NCBI RefSeq assembly: GCF_905220565.1
Contig: NC_059422.1
Span: forward strand, 6,592,272-6,656,271
Source of the DNA: Melitaea cinxia
Taxonomy: Eukaryota; Arthropoda; Insecta; Lepidoptera; Nymphalidae
DNA length: 64,000 bases
Direction: 5' to 3'
The notes under the pieces were generated by a model. It was not told the origin of the DNA. It worked only from the letters and a program-made list of their open reading frames with translations, and did not search any database. Positions 20,242 through 32,600 of the stretch are shown one piece after another (positions within the stretch are counted from its first letter, which is position 1; every line of letters begins with the position of its first letter). The translations under genes were made by a program, and so were the position numbers.

Positions 20242-23200
20242 GTAAGTAATAACACAATATCTTTTCATCTTCAATTAATGTAAGGAAAAAGAAAGATAGG
20301 TGAAGTATTTAAATGCCACAATGCATAAATTATGAACTTCCGTAGAATTATGTACCTAAGTGCATTATTTGTAAGTCTTTATTAATATATCAACAATTTT
20401 GTCTATCCTTGTTTTACAACAGAATCTTCTTCTTGGTGGTAGCTTTACGCTAATGATAGTCTGTTATGTACGGTATCCATTAAAAAGCGCTTCAAAAATT
20501 AAAAAAAATGTCCTTAAAGAAGTGTTTCAATTTTATGTAATTTTTTTTAGACATTATGTATACTCCCAACGGTGCCTAGTTTTCAATGAAAGTGTTTTTA
20601 ATTTTAAAAACTAACACGATTCTTTTTCTTTTTTCCAGATACCCCTGCATCTTCCACATTTTACGGATTGTAATAAGTTTTATATGTGTACAAATGGTAG
20701 AGAAGTCGAATTCACATGCCCTGGAAAAACGATTTTTGATTTCCCTTTACAGGTAACTACGTCCTTTTTATTTCTTTTTTTTGTATATATCTACGTACTT
20801 TTATTTTCTTTTTCTATAGACGACTAGGGTGGTAAGCAAGCATACGCTTCGCATAATAATCGGTTACTGTCGCCAATGGACTCTTGCAACATTAGGTGCA
20901 TCATTTGTGAAGCTGATCCTCAATCCCTTCTCTTACCCTACCTCAAAAGCTAAAGCATTTTCAGTCCATATATACATTTGAATACTCATACTGTCGCAAC
21001 CTGTCTAATCCAGTTCACCCAGAGGCGGGAAGATCTAGAGTAAGGTTGCGTAGGTCCACTCCGTTAAGATGGTTTGTAAATCTTTGTACTGCAATGATGA
21101 TTAGTGATTTTGTATATTATGTTGTGGTGAGTTATGAGAGGCTATGAGATCTATAGATATGAGATATATAGATAGGGACAAAAGAATTGAAGAGCTAGAT
21201 CAGTTGGACAGTAGGGGGAGGGGGCAAGGCGGAGCAAATGGTCCGCAAAACAAAAAATTACTGGACATATTATATGTTTTTCGAATTCATCATATTAATC
21301 ACAGCTTTCAAAAGATTTAAAGCATATTAAAATTATTGTATGTAAATATATCTAAATATTTAAATCAAAATAAAATGATAATTAGTGATAAACATAGATA
21401 TGTTATCTGGGCCTTTTTTAAAATATGATAGCGATCTACGTATCTTTCATCGAACGTGTTGGATATATTTTTATCAGACTACGGTACTGTTATTAGCTAC
21501 ATGTGTAATATTTAAAGAATTTAAGTTTTACACTAGATTAAACCTATGTTTTCACTCACTTTTTAAATTATTATTACAATTGGAATGACAAGCAAGGACG
21601 ATATTTTAATTTAAATGAAATGATGTAAGCAGAAAGCTTGATCTATAAATTAATACGTGAACCAAAAACTTTGTCTCTATTTTACGAAAATTGCGCGGAC
21701 AGAGTAGTATGAAATTTTGCACACTTATAGTTTATATAGAGAATAATTGCAGAATAAAAAAAATTACACAGACTACCATGTTTCATGTTTGACACACACA
21801 CGCATATCTTTTTGGTTTATTGTTAGTCTGTAGTTAAATTATGGTCGAATTCCGACCACTAGGTGACCACTTGTTATGATAGTTTTATTGTTCTTATTAT
21901 CTGGTATTTTTTACAGGTATGTAACTGGCCTACTGCCACTAACTGCTACCTCCGTGAAAGGGATATCGAAGGCTCCGGGGCCGAGGAATTCGAAATGATT
22001 GAAATGGACAAAACTTTCCAAAGTACGTTAAATTCTAAGAACTTAAAATTAGTTTGAAATTTTATCATAATAGCCTTAATCCTTATAACTTGAAGCGTAT
22101 TTTCTTAGATTTGTTTTCACATTGTCTCAATTGACGACAATGATCGCATTTCATTAAATAAATTTAAGATTTCATTTACCTGAGGTAGGGCACAGCAGGA
22201 AATTTCCTGCTCAAAATATGGCGTAGTCCGACTGGGGTAGTACCTCGATCTTACAGAAGATCACAGATAAATAACACTGTTTTCAAGTAGTATCGTGTTC
22301 CTGTTGGTGAGTAAGGTGACCAGAACTCCTGGGAAAAATTGGGAATGGGGTCGGCAATCCGCTTGCGATGCTTCTGGTGTTGCAGGCGTGAGGTGAGTCG
22401 TACACTTGTTTTCCGATCTAGTTACTAAGCAGTGCTTGCTTGATTTCAACAAATACCGATTAAATATCTTTTACAGAATAATTCTAGACTTAATAATTAA
22501 TCACTTGTTCGAGGATAATAACAAAACGGCCAAGTGCCAGTCGGAGTCGCACACCGAGGGTTCCGTACAAAAATTATTAAAAATATTTTTAGTATATGAT
22601 GTCACAAAAAATTTATGATTTTCGCAATTTTCCCTTTATTGGTACTATAAGACGTTGTTTTGTACCAATTTTCAAGATTCTGAGTTCACGGGAAGTACCC
22701 TATAGGTTTTGATACCCGTGCAAGTGTCGAAAATTTGCAGCATAAAAGGCTGTATTGGCTTAGAAGTTTGATTTTTTCACAGCTCCAAAAGACAGTAGAC
22801 CCGATTATTTCATATGAATTTCAGCTTGATACCTCAACGCGTTCCCGAGAAACAGGGTCTTGATAAACAGACGGACAACAAAGTGATCCTATAAGGGTTC
22901 CGTTTTTTTCTTTTTGAGGTGCAGAACTCTGAAAACGAGTGTCCTTTAGACCACGCGACTGAAGTAAAACTTCTTTAGACCCATCTATATGATTGTATAT
23001 GTTAGTAATTCAAATTATAAGAAAGAGAGAAAGGAAATGTGTGCTCACACCTCGCTCTTGCTCCTGCAGTAATAGGTGAAATGTAACTTTCTATCTTCAC
23101 AAACTTATATCTCCCTCTCGACTTCCTCAAAAGATGACACTTTTCGTAACGCTCTCGTCACGCATTCACCAGCTTACTGCCCAAGTCTAGCGAGCGTAAA

Positions 23201-24180
23201 GATGTTTTACTTCAAAAATTATTGTAATTTCTAAGGTGGTTTTACTGCAGGTCACAACGTATGATATTAATTTTGTATTTTTTTGCAGGCCCCATCAACA
23301 GCATCTCAGTTCACGACGCAGTTAACAGTGTGAGGCCGCTACCTAGCGATAAACCAGCTAAGCCCTCTGAGTTCAACACACACTTGAACTGCCAGAGACC
23401 AGATTCCGCTGCTAAGCGTACCGCATACAAGTTAGTTTTTTGCATTGTATATAAATCGTTGAGTTTGAATCGACCTCGAGTATTCAAAACGCTACACTAT
23501 TTCACTTCAGCCTATTGCAGGCAACTGCTGGACATAGGCTTCCATAAGTTCGCGCCAAAAATGGCGTGAACTCATACTCACTCGTGTTGCCACGCTGGGC
23601 AGGCGGGTTGGTGACCGCAGGACTGGCTTTGTCGCACCGAAGACGCTGGTGCCCGTCTTCGGCCTGTGTATTTCATAGCCAGCAGTAGGATGATTATCCC
23701 GCTATCAGTCGGATTTTAAAGTTCCAAGGTGGTAGTGGAACTGTGTTATCCCTTAGTCGCCTCTTACGACATCCACGGGAAGAGACGGGGTAGCTGTATT
23801 CTTAATGCCGGAACCACACAGCAGTATTTATATCAATTATAAGAGTTCCATGGAAAACGTTTAAGCTTTGACTAATTTTTTTTTTACAAGAATTATAGAC
23901 TGGTTATTTATTCTTGAAACGAAATGGACTGATATCACTGCCTTCAGCACAGGTTAGCTCCATTCTGTGGGCCTATAAATAAAAATAACTTATAATTTTT
24001 TTTCACAGAGGTGACTGCCAACGCTACTGGCGCTGCGAGGACGGTCTGCCACAGACCAAATACTGTAACGATGGTCTGTTCTTCAACGAAGCTACCCAGC
24101 AATGCGACTTTGAAGCGAATGTCAAGTGCTTAGACCAAATCGAAGACGAACTTAAAACCGAATTCATTGTATACAAGTAG
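20141..24180 (+). CDS. Secreted protein with two peritrophin-A (CBM14) chitin-binding domains
   Basis: Coding exons are 20141-20241, 20639-20752, 21917-22022, 23289-23430 and 24009-24180. A seven-base first exon lies upstream (candidates at 7826 and 16489). All junctions have AG/GT and matching phases, and the product is 213 residues.
Residues 3-18 (AILLPLLFAAISTVAA) form a signal peptide. Domain 1 has Cys 31, 47, 53, 63, 76 and 84. Domain 2 has Cys 144, 160, 166, 176, 189 and 197. Both have identical spacing (15-5-9-12-7), which fits the CBM14 pattern. Aromatic residues near the third cysteine (FYMC, YWRC) suit chitin binding.
The protein should bind chitin in cuticle or peritrophic matrix. 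Which tissue cannot be told from the sequence. The tail after domain 2 is acidic and short. Confidence 0.88.
20639..20752 (+). CDS. Chitin-binding gene, domain 1 core exon
   Basis: Acceptor TTTTCCAG, donor GTAACT, phase 0 at both ends. It reads HFTDCNKFYMCTNGREVEFT and TCPGKTIFDFPLQ. Confidence 0.9.
21642..21876 (+). mobile_element. Helitron 5' portion in intron of the chitin-binding gene
   Basis: Starts TCTATAAATTAATACGTGAA and matches the Helitron arm at 31313-31479, including the TGATCGAATT-like end. It stops about 40 bases before the splice acceptor at 21916. Confidence 0.6.
21917..22022 (+). CDS. Chitin-binding gene, end of domain 1
   Basis: Acceptor TTTTTTACAG, donor GTACGT. It reads VCNWPTATNCYLRERDIE and then an acidic linker (EEFEMIEMDKTFQ). 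Confidence 0.9.
22175..22420 (-). repeat. Dispersed repeat C
   Basis: Contains TGAGGTAGGGCACAGCAGGA, GTGAGTAAGGTGACCAGAAC and the GTTGCAGGCGTGAGG block in minus orientation. Confidence 0.65.
22520..22935 (+). repeat. Dispersed repeat E (GGTTCCGTAC family)
   Basis: Runs from GGCCAAGTGCCAGTCGGAGT to GATCCTATAAGGGTTCCGTT. The inverted relative at 53250-53955 is split by a repeat C insertion. The type is unknown. Confidence 0.65.
23289..23430 (+). CDS. Chitin-binding gene, linker and start of domain 2
   Basis: Acceptor TTTTTGCAG, donor GTTAGT. The Pro/Ser-containing linker leads to HLNCQRPDSAAKRTAY. Confidence 0.88.
23505..23825 (-). mobile_element. RTE-tail repeat (family B) in intron
   Basis: Minus-orientation copy from TTCAGCCTATTGCAGGCAAC to GGAACCACACAGCAG. 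It shares the constant 5' boundary of the family. Confidence 0.75.
24009..24180 (+). CDS. Chitin-binding gene, last exon
   Basis: Acceptor TTTTCACAG, ends in TAG. It reads GDCQRYWRCEDGLPQTKYC and FNEATQQCDFEANVKC. An AATAAA follows at 24192-24197. Confidence 0.9.
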
Positions 24181-24197
24181 AAATTGTAAAAAATAAA

Positions 24198-25596
24198 ATT
24201 AGTTTTAAGAGCATAGTTACCGCCGTATCAATTATACAAGTTCCCCAGAAATAGGGAACCCCGAACCTTTCTCCTCACACGAATTCTTGTATATGGTTAT
24301 ATTACATAGTCCAAAATGCAAAATTAAGGGGTCCTAAATAAGTTTGATAATGCCAAGCCAAGCCACTGATAATACCAAACATAACTTATGTCGTTAAATA
24401 TAAAAAAAATAGTATATTATAGATCTATGTTTTATTCTTAAAACTATACTAAGAGATATCAAACTTAAGGGAACATACTGAACAAGTTGCCGTGGGACTT
24501 AAAAACTGTGTGAAAACTGCTTAAAACTTGATAATAATTTACACCGCGTTGAAACGTTTAGTCTGATTATGTCTTGACATTATGATTTCTTATTTATGAC
24601 AGTTTTGAAATTGCAAAAAAAAAAAAACTAATAAATTTTTGCGATTTTGTTATTTTTATTTATTGTATAGTATATTATTGTTAAATGATGGAATTTTGTG
24701 CTGGTTTTTCACATTCCTCATTAATTTTATTTTTATGATCTATAATCTACCAAGTTTTTTTGTTAGCCTTTCAACACGTTTAAGATCTTTTAAGCTGTGA
24801 CAATATTCTTAAAATTAAAAAAAAAAGCGAATGTGCTTCTATAAACGAAATAAGCAGCAACATTCAATAAACACTTCGAAATTTGTTCTTTGTATATTTA
24901 TATTTTTTTTACATATTTTGACAATATAATTGCACTACTTATATGACGTTTTGTGATTATTTTGTATTTTTTGTCGACAAATTTAAGAGAAATCTCCGTG
25001 TAGATTTATATCTAAAGAATTACCTATATTATTATCTAAATTTAAAACTAAATATATACACTTGATAATACGAAAGTTGATAAAAGTTTTTTTCAGGGGA
25101 TTTTATACAAATTTAATTTTATCAGACGAAATATCGTTAAAAGTAAATTATACTTAATACATATTTACATAACATTGCCAAGTAGGGACTTTGTTGCGGA
25201 ATTTGCGAAATAATTGTTTCCTTCTTTGCAAAATTGTGGAATTAAAAATATACCTTTAAGAAAACGTATTTGAATCTTAAATTATTAATTTCAAATAAGT
25301 TTAAAAATGTATAGTAATTTCAAATTGTTTTATAAAAATGTAATATTGACGTTTTTTTTACGTATTTTAATCAATTTAATTTTACAAAAATTAAATTACA
25401 TTTGATAAAACCGTATTATAAACGAAATTGTAATTATTGTTGATATATTTTGTTATAATAATTTAATAAATAATGCAAAATATTCAATAATTTTCTCATT
25501 AATTTGCCCCTGATTTGTCCTGATTTGTATGTTTATTTAATCATCTCTTTTAATTTAAAATTCGAATATATTTTAGAAAATATAATTTATATAGGT
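24198..25596. other. AT-rich intergenic region
   Basis: No exon-like frame. It lies between the 3' end of the chitin-binding gene and a repeat C copy. Confidence 0.5.
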
Positions 25597-25850
25597 ATAA
25601 CTAGGTCGGCAAACAAGTGTACAGCGTTGACGGTAAGTGAATACCGTAGCTTAAAGACAGACGTCTGCAACATCAGAACCTATCCCCAATCACCAGAGCT
25701 CTGGTCACCTTACTTACCAACAGGAACACAACACTGCGTGAGTACAGCATTATTTAGCTGTGATGTTCTATAAGGTCGAGGTACTACCCCAGTAAGGCTG
25801 TTCCATATTTTGAGCAGGAAACTTCCTACTGTGCTCTATCTCACATGTCT
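25597..25850 (+). repeat. Dispersed repeat C
   Basis: ACTAGGTCGGCAAACAAGTG at the left, then GTCACCTTACTTACCAACAG and GGTCGAGGTACTACCCCAGT, ending near TGTGCTCTATCTCA. Confidence 0.7.
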
Positions 25851-25893
25851 TATGAAATATTTTTAATTAATAACAAGTTATATTAAATCATTT

Positions 25894-26209
25894 AGAATTC
25901 ATCAAAGAATTTAGCCACCCCCTCTCTTCCTGTGGGTGTCGTAAGAGGCGACTAAGGGATAACAAGGTTCCACAACCATCTTGGAACTTAAGAAGCCGAC
26001 CGATGGCGGGATAACCATCCAACTGCTGGCTTTGAAATACACAGGCCGAAGACGGGCAGCAGCGTCTTTGGTGCGACAAAGCCAGTACTGCGGTCACCAA
26101 CCCGCCTGCCCAGCGTGGTGACTATGGGCAAAACACATGAGTTCACGTTATTTTTGGCGTAAACTTGTGGAGGCCTATGTCCAGCAGTGGACTGTATAGG
26201 CTGTAATGA
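25894..26209 (+). mobile_element. RTE-tail repeat (family B) with 15-bp target duplication
   Basis: Flanked by the direct repeat TATATTAAATCATTT (25879-25893 and 26210-26224). The 5' end is slightly truncated and the 3' end is GGCTGTAATGA. Confidence 0.8.
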
Positions 26210-26458
26210 TATATTAAATCATTTGGTACCCGAATGCTTTAGCTAACAAAATACAATAATAAATTAGGTATAGTATATCTAGACTAGAATTAAAATCGAG
26301 TTTAGTGTTCTAAATGAAAAAAATACATCAACTTTTTACATTACTTCAAAATTGAAAAGGTATTTCAAATGGTTTCATTGATGATATTGTCTAAGAAAAT
26401 TGTGATGGTTTACAAACTATATTTAAATGAAATAATGAGAAAATATGTATGATACGTT

Positions 26459-26464
26459 TTTATT
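26459..26464 (-). terminator. Polyadenylation signal of reductase 1
   Basis: AATAAA on the minus strand, 29 bases after the stop codon. Confidence 0.6.
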
Positions 26465-26492
26465 ACATATTTAAAAATATATATAATTCATA

Positions 26493-26617
26493 TTATTCTT
26501 CCTTTGCACCGCCATGAAAAATATTTGGATCGGGGACGTCCTTCTGCTCGAAGGGATAGTAAGGGTGGTCTTGCCAAAAACTTGGCCATACAGTTCTGTA
26601 ATTCTTATTAAATTTAT
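26493..26617 (-). CDS. Reductase 1 exon 9 (C-terminus)
   Basis: Acceptor GTTTTTCAG, TAA stop. It reads NKNYRTVWPSFWQDHPYYPF, then a loop ending GGAKEE. Confidence 0.9.
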
Positions 26618-29600
26618 CTGAAAAACAAAAAAATAGCTTACTTGATGTAAAATGATTTCATTTCTAACTAACTCCACTCACGGCTTCGACAGTTTGGATT
26701 TTGCCACATTTATTTCGTTAAAATATAGCCTATGTCACTCAGTGATAACGTAGCATTCACCTGGCGGAAGAATTTTTAAAATACGTTCGAATTTTTGAGT
26801 TTATGACAAACATCCAAAAATCAAATATTCTTTATAACATTAGTACTTATTTCACGAAAAAACTACTAAACTAACTTTTATCAGATCAGATTGATGAACA
26901 AATAAATTACTGTACATATGTAAATTTTTTATTTTATTGCTTGATATTTTTGCAGCCTTAAGTTTCTTTTATTATTGTTGTTTTTCTTTGTAAATGATAT
27001 CATTTTCGAATTTCGTTAAGTGTGTGTATCACCTTATGGCGAGATAAATGTTTTCATATCATTTCAAACTTTTTTCTTAAAATTTCTGCATGATTAGAAA
27101 TTATTCAGACAAAACCTTCTACTACTTTAACTTTACTTTCAATCTTCAAAGTACCTTACCTAATGTGTCCATTTCGTCGGAAGTGAGTTCAAAATCAAAA
27201 ACATCGATATTCTTCTCGATTCTTTCTTTGTGTACCGATTTAGGAATAGGTATGACTCCACGTTGTATCTAAAACATATGAATAGTGTTGAAATACAATG
27301 TTAAAGGTTGCCGCTAATGTTACTCGTGGGTTAATCTTTACTGCATTTCCTTGGACCTCAATATGGGTTGAAAAAGCGTTGTTTTTATACCAATACACTG
27401 TTACGCTGGCATCCTTCAAAAATAAAATCAAAAATAACTTTATTCAAATAGGCTTCAAGAGCACTTTCGCATCGTAATTTTACAATTCGGAATGCAGATT
27501 CTGCAAAGAAGATACCGCAGGAAACCCAGCAATTACTCTTTTGAAAATAATATATAAACTGTGTTTTAGTTCGACTGATCAACCGAACTGGCTCCACACG
27601 TATCGATTCGTTGTTCCTGTGGGCTTAGCCAGCGAGGTCGAGAACGTCGTTTTCCTGAAAAGTGTCCTAGGCGACACAGTGTCTGTCTGACACTGTCTAA
27701 ATCGTCTGCAATAGACGGACTAAGGCCAGTGATGTGTTTTAGTAGAAAATTTGTAATATCTAGCATGAAATACAGCGTCACTAAGTCCGCACATCATTAT
27801 CGACTATATAATAATACACCGAATAATAAGCTTTATCTATTAATATCTTTTTAATAAACACTTTAAATTTATGTTGAGACAAATGCAAGATTGTTTTTGG
27901 GATTTACTTTCTTTGAGTAGCAATGTATTAGAAACAAGTATTTTTTAAATTAAATTCAACAAGTTATACAATGCAGTCTTATATCACCCTAGTCATTTAT
28001 AATGTGTACCTTTTTTTTAATATCATATCAAAAATCGACCGTTCCAACGGTTCGCTTAAACCGAATATAAAAATCATCATATAAAAAATTTCGATCTAGC
28101 GGGTACATCGTTCCATAGCTTAATTGAGTATAGCACCGACACGGTCAGTCGGAGACGCGGGTTCGATCCCCGCTGGAACGGTCGATTTTTGATATGATAT
28201 TAAAAAAAAAAAATGTTTAGAATTCCTAATGTGCAAACACAAAAATAAAATCGTTCAAATTAATCTGTACCTGTATGAGTGTCAGAAGTAACTGAGTTCT
28301 TAAAACTTCACATATTATATTTTAAGGTCCCTCAAGTTTAGCCAAATTTAAAACACGATACTTACAAGATATCTAATTGTTATTTGAGGCGCAGTTTTCC
28401 CATACTTCTTACCCAAAGATTCGAGTATGGGGTCATTGGTCCTCGGTGGTGGGGCTTCAGAGCTAGAGGAGAACAGAGAACCGAATGGTTTGTACGCCAT
28501 CACTGTTATGTTGTGATTTCTTGCGAAATTCAGCAATTGGTTTTGAGCCAGATTTAGGTTGAGCTGTAATAAAAAAGGTCATTTGAAAATGGAGGCATTA
28601 TATATCCTTGTTTCATTTATTTATTTCTTTATTTCTAATTTATATAACAATCATTTGTACACTTCCTAACCGCTTTTCTATGCCCTGTCCTTTACCCAAA
28701 GGTTGTCTGGAGGAAATCGCTCTTTTAGCGATAAGACCGCCTTTGTACATCTTCCTCTAATTGTACTACTTTTGTTTGTGTCTTTTAATGGTGTGCAATA
28801 ATAGTAGTTTATGCAACTGTCATATAATGAAGGGTATTAAAACACGAGTGTGAGTTTATGAAACGAGCGCAGCGAGTTTCATAATAGTAACGAGTGTTTT
28901 AATACCCGTGTTATAGGTATGCAGTTGCATACACTACTTTATCTTCACTAATGCAATTAATCAAACAACAAGAGTAAAAGCTGACAATAGTTTATTTATA
29001 ATAATTGTTCAAATTTTGGATGGTACAATTCTGAAAGTTAATGTTAATTTTCATATAATTTTCTAGATTTTTCTGGCAAAAGATTGTGAGTTAATTTTGT
29101 TGCCAATTCTAGAATATCCGGAGGCGTACAAATATCATCGTCGCTATCCATTTTTAACTTTTAATTTATTAAATTAAATTCACGCGTACGTGTATTGTCA
29201 CAAAATCATTGCCGCCATTAAAATCTAACCAATGAGAGCGCAGCTGCGCGCATGCGCGCGATGTTATAATGAGATTTTACGATATCGATGTGGATATTAT
29301 ACCATCATGTGAAATTGCTTAAATTGAGTGTTTTGTTGTCTGCGCTATAACAGTAGTAATTATAAGTCAAGTGTTGGAAACATAAGTAGAATGTTACAAC
29401 ATTAGTGTAGATAAAGAATATTATTATCATTATGATTATTATTAACTGAGGTAGGGCACAGTAGGAATTTCCTAGTAGTACCTCGACCTTACAGAGGATC
29501 ACAACTAAATAATACTGTTTTAAAGCAGTATTGTGTGTAAGCTCCTGGGGGGGGATTGGAGATTGGGTCGGCAACGCGCTTGCGATGCTTCGGGTGTTGC

Positions 29601-32600
29601 AGGCGTCTATAAGCTACGGTAATCGCTTACCATCAGGTGAGCCGTACGCTTATTTGCCGACCTAGTCATATAAAAAAAATTATTGTATGAATAATTTTTC
29701 GTACAAGTCGTTTCGTTTATGTAGAAAAAATTAATTGATGTTTTAGAAGGACAATACTTTTGACAGATTGATCCACCGACTTTTCTCCATGTAGGAGAAG
29801 TGTCGAAGTCAAATCCTCCACGGTGCTCCAATGCGGGGTTTGACGGATATAATTCCTAATAGGAGTAAGGATTACTGTCAGGTGTCTATGACAACAACCA
29901 GGATCGACAGCTTTGCATCCTCTTAAATGCACGGTAGTGAGACCCACAAGGACTGACTTAGAACTTACGGGAAACGAACCCGCGACCACCGGATCACAAC
30001 ACCAGAGCAGTATACGTACCTCAACTTGCAGCACAGCTGGTTTGATCTCGCTATTAGCCATTAACCTCACAAGTTGACTCATATTAAAGTTACAGACTCC
30101 GATTGACTTTGTTAGGCCTAGACGTTTTGCTTCCTCCATCCCCTTCCATGTGTCTAAATAGTCGACTACATCGTATTCATCGCTGTCAGGCTGAAATTTT
30201 TTTGTAAAATACTGTTAAAAATACTATAATCATGTAAAAGTTGGTACTATTCCAGTCATCATCATCATCATCATCATTTCAGCCTATCACAGTCCACTGC
30301 TGGACATAGGGCTCCATAAGTTCGCGCCGAAAATGGCGTGAACTCATGTGTTTTGCCCATAGTCACCGCGCTGGGTAGGCGGATTGGTGATCGACTATTT
30401 CAGTACCACCTACAAATTGACTGCAGATTGGCGCTGGTGTTAAAAAATATTAATAGAAGTTTTATTACAATCTTTTAACAGCATTACATATTAGCTATAT
30501 CTGCGTATTCATAATTCACAATTATATTTTCATAACTAGGTACATATTTAGTTGTGGTATATGTCATGTGAACGTGAAATGGGACCAAGAATGGTGACAT
30601 TTCCCCATTGAAACGTTGTGCCGATTCTCTGGAAAAAATTTCAACAGCCAGTATGTAATAATAATTGATATATTATATATATTTTTTTCTTTTATTATAT
30701 TTATTCTATAATTTAACGGTTTAAATACACGAGTTCGTACATAAAATTTTACATACAAATAACTAAAACCAAAAATTGATTCCACAGTTTGGGCTTATAC
30801 AGGTTGTCCGGTAATTATTGAAAAACCCCGCAGGTGCTTTGGGGGGAGGGGTACGGGGCCAACTCCGAAAAAAATAAAAAATAAATCTACCTGCAATGGT
30901 CTTGGATTTTTAAATTTTTTTATTTAAGAACGAAATTCTGGAGCAGCTATGTTGTACAAGAGTAGTTTTGTTTTGACTTCTGAGCACTACGGCTGCGTTT
31001 AAAATAATCAAGTTGATATATAATTAGTTGATTATATTAGTATGTTTGTGTGTTTGTTTGTGTGTATTTACTTACAGAAGATATGATTTATTACAGCTTA
31101 CCTTAAAAGCAATCGGGAAGTGAATCAAAAATAAGTCAACGTAGGACATATTGAGACGTTTCAATGATCTCTTAAGTGCGGGAATCACTGTTCTTTGTTC
31201 GTGAGTGTCCAGCTGGAAAATTATATGAAAATATTTATGGAAAAGCCCATAATATAGAAGAGACTGAGGCCATATTGGTGATGTTGTCACAGAAACTATG
31301 TTTATATCTTAATCTATATATTAATACGTGAAGCAAATTTTGTACCGCTTTGTGCGAAAATTGTGCGGAAAAATGAGTGTGAAATTTCAAACACTTATAG
31401 TTTATACAGAGAAGGAGTGCAGAATACAGTGTGAGTGCAGATTAATTATGATCGAATTTTGATCACTGGGCGATCACTACAGTGGCGTAGCGTGGTTGTC
31501 GGCCGCCCGGGGCGGAAGAAAATTTTGCCGCCCCCTTATTTAGGTATTTCAATTTAAAGTATACTAAAACTTACTTAGCTGAGTGGCTACGACATATAGA
31601 ATTTAGCCACCCCCTTTCATCCCATGGGTGTCGTAAGAGGTGACTAAGGGATAGAAAAGTTCCAATAATAATGATAATAATAATAATGATAATAATAATA
31701 ATGATAAAGCTTTATTTAATTCCATGCAAAATTCATCAATCCTTATCTCAATTTGCCCAAATCAAAATTTCAATCAATTAAATAACAATACAATATAATT
31801 AATAGTACTTATTAGATTTTATTAGATTAGTGATCATTATTAAGACATACTATTTCATGTAAAATAAATAAATTAATCTAATATATAAAATTCTCGTGTC
31901 GCGTTGTTTGTAGTCCTCCGAAAGGCTAGACCGATTCTCATGAAGTTTTGTGTGCATATTGGGTAGGTCTGAGAATCGAACAACATCTATTTTTCATCCC
32001 CCTAAATGTTAACTGTAGTCCACCCATAATTTTTTTTATTTTTTTTTATTTTTAGATGAATTATTTATATTTTTTTTTATGATACATCATTAAAAAATAC
32101 ATACAACCTTAAATTTTCAACCTTCTACGATCAACCCCTATATTTTATTTGTTAATTATAAACTTTATTTTTTTTTGGCAGGATTTTTATATTTATTTTG
32201 TCATGACATAGAATAAAAAAAATTATATTACTCTTAATTTTCAACCTTTCTACGATCAAGCCCAATTTTTCCATCGCAATTTTTATTTTTTATTATTTTT
32301 AATAATTTCCTTTAATAGTGATTTTTTTCTCAATTGAATTTGATCTCCTGCCTTCGCCGGTCGATCACTATCAATCGATCAGTTATCCCCGCTATATGTC
32401 TACATTACGTTGTCACCTCTCATCCAGCAAACATCACGAAGTAGGGATGAGAATAAAGCCGGTCTACTAGTCTTACTCACTATACTGTTTTCGGCCATTG
32501 TTTTTTTTGGTTTTATTTGTGTACCGATCGTAGTAGTGACTGTTATACGTATTATTTTAATTTTAGCACTAAATAAAGCATACTTTCATTGTCTACAACG

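Noticed and set aside
28109..28180. Functional tRNA gene
   Set aside because: The cloverleaf is complete, but position 33 is C, the formal anticodon GGT is unusual for eukaryotes, and the same sequence recurs in dispersed repeats with inverted arms.
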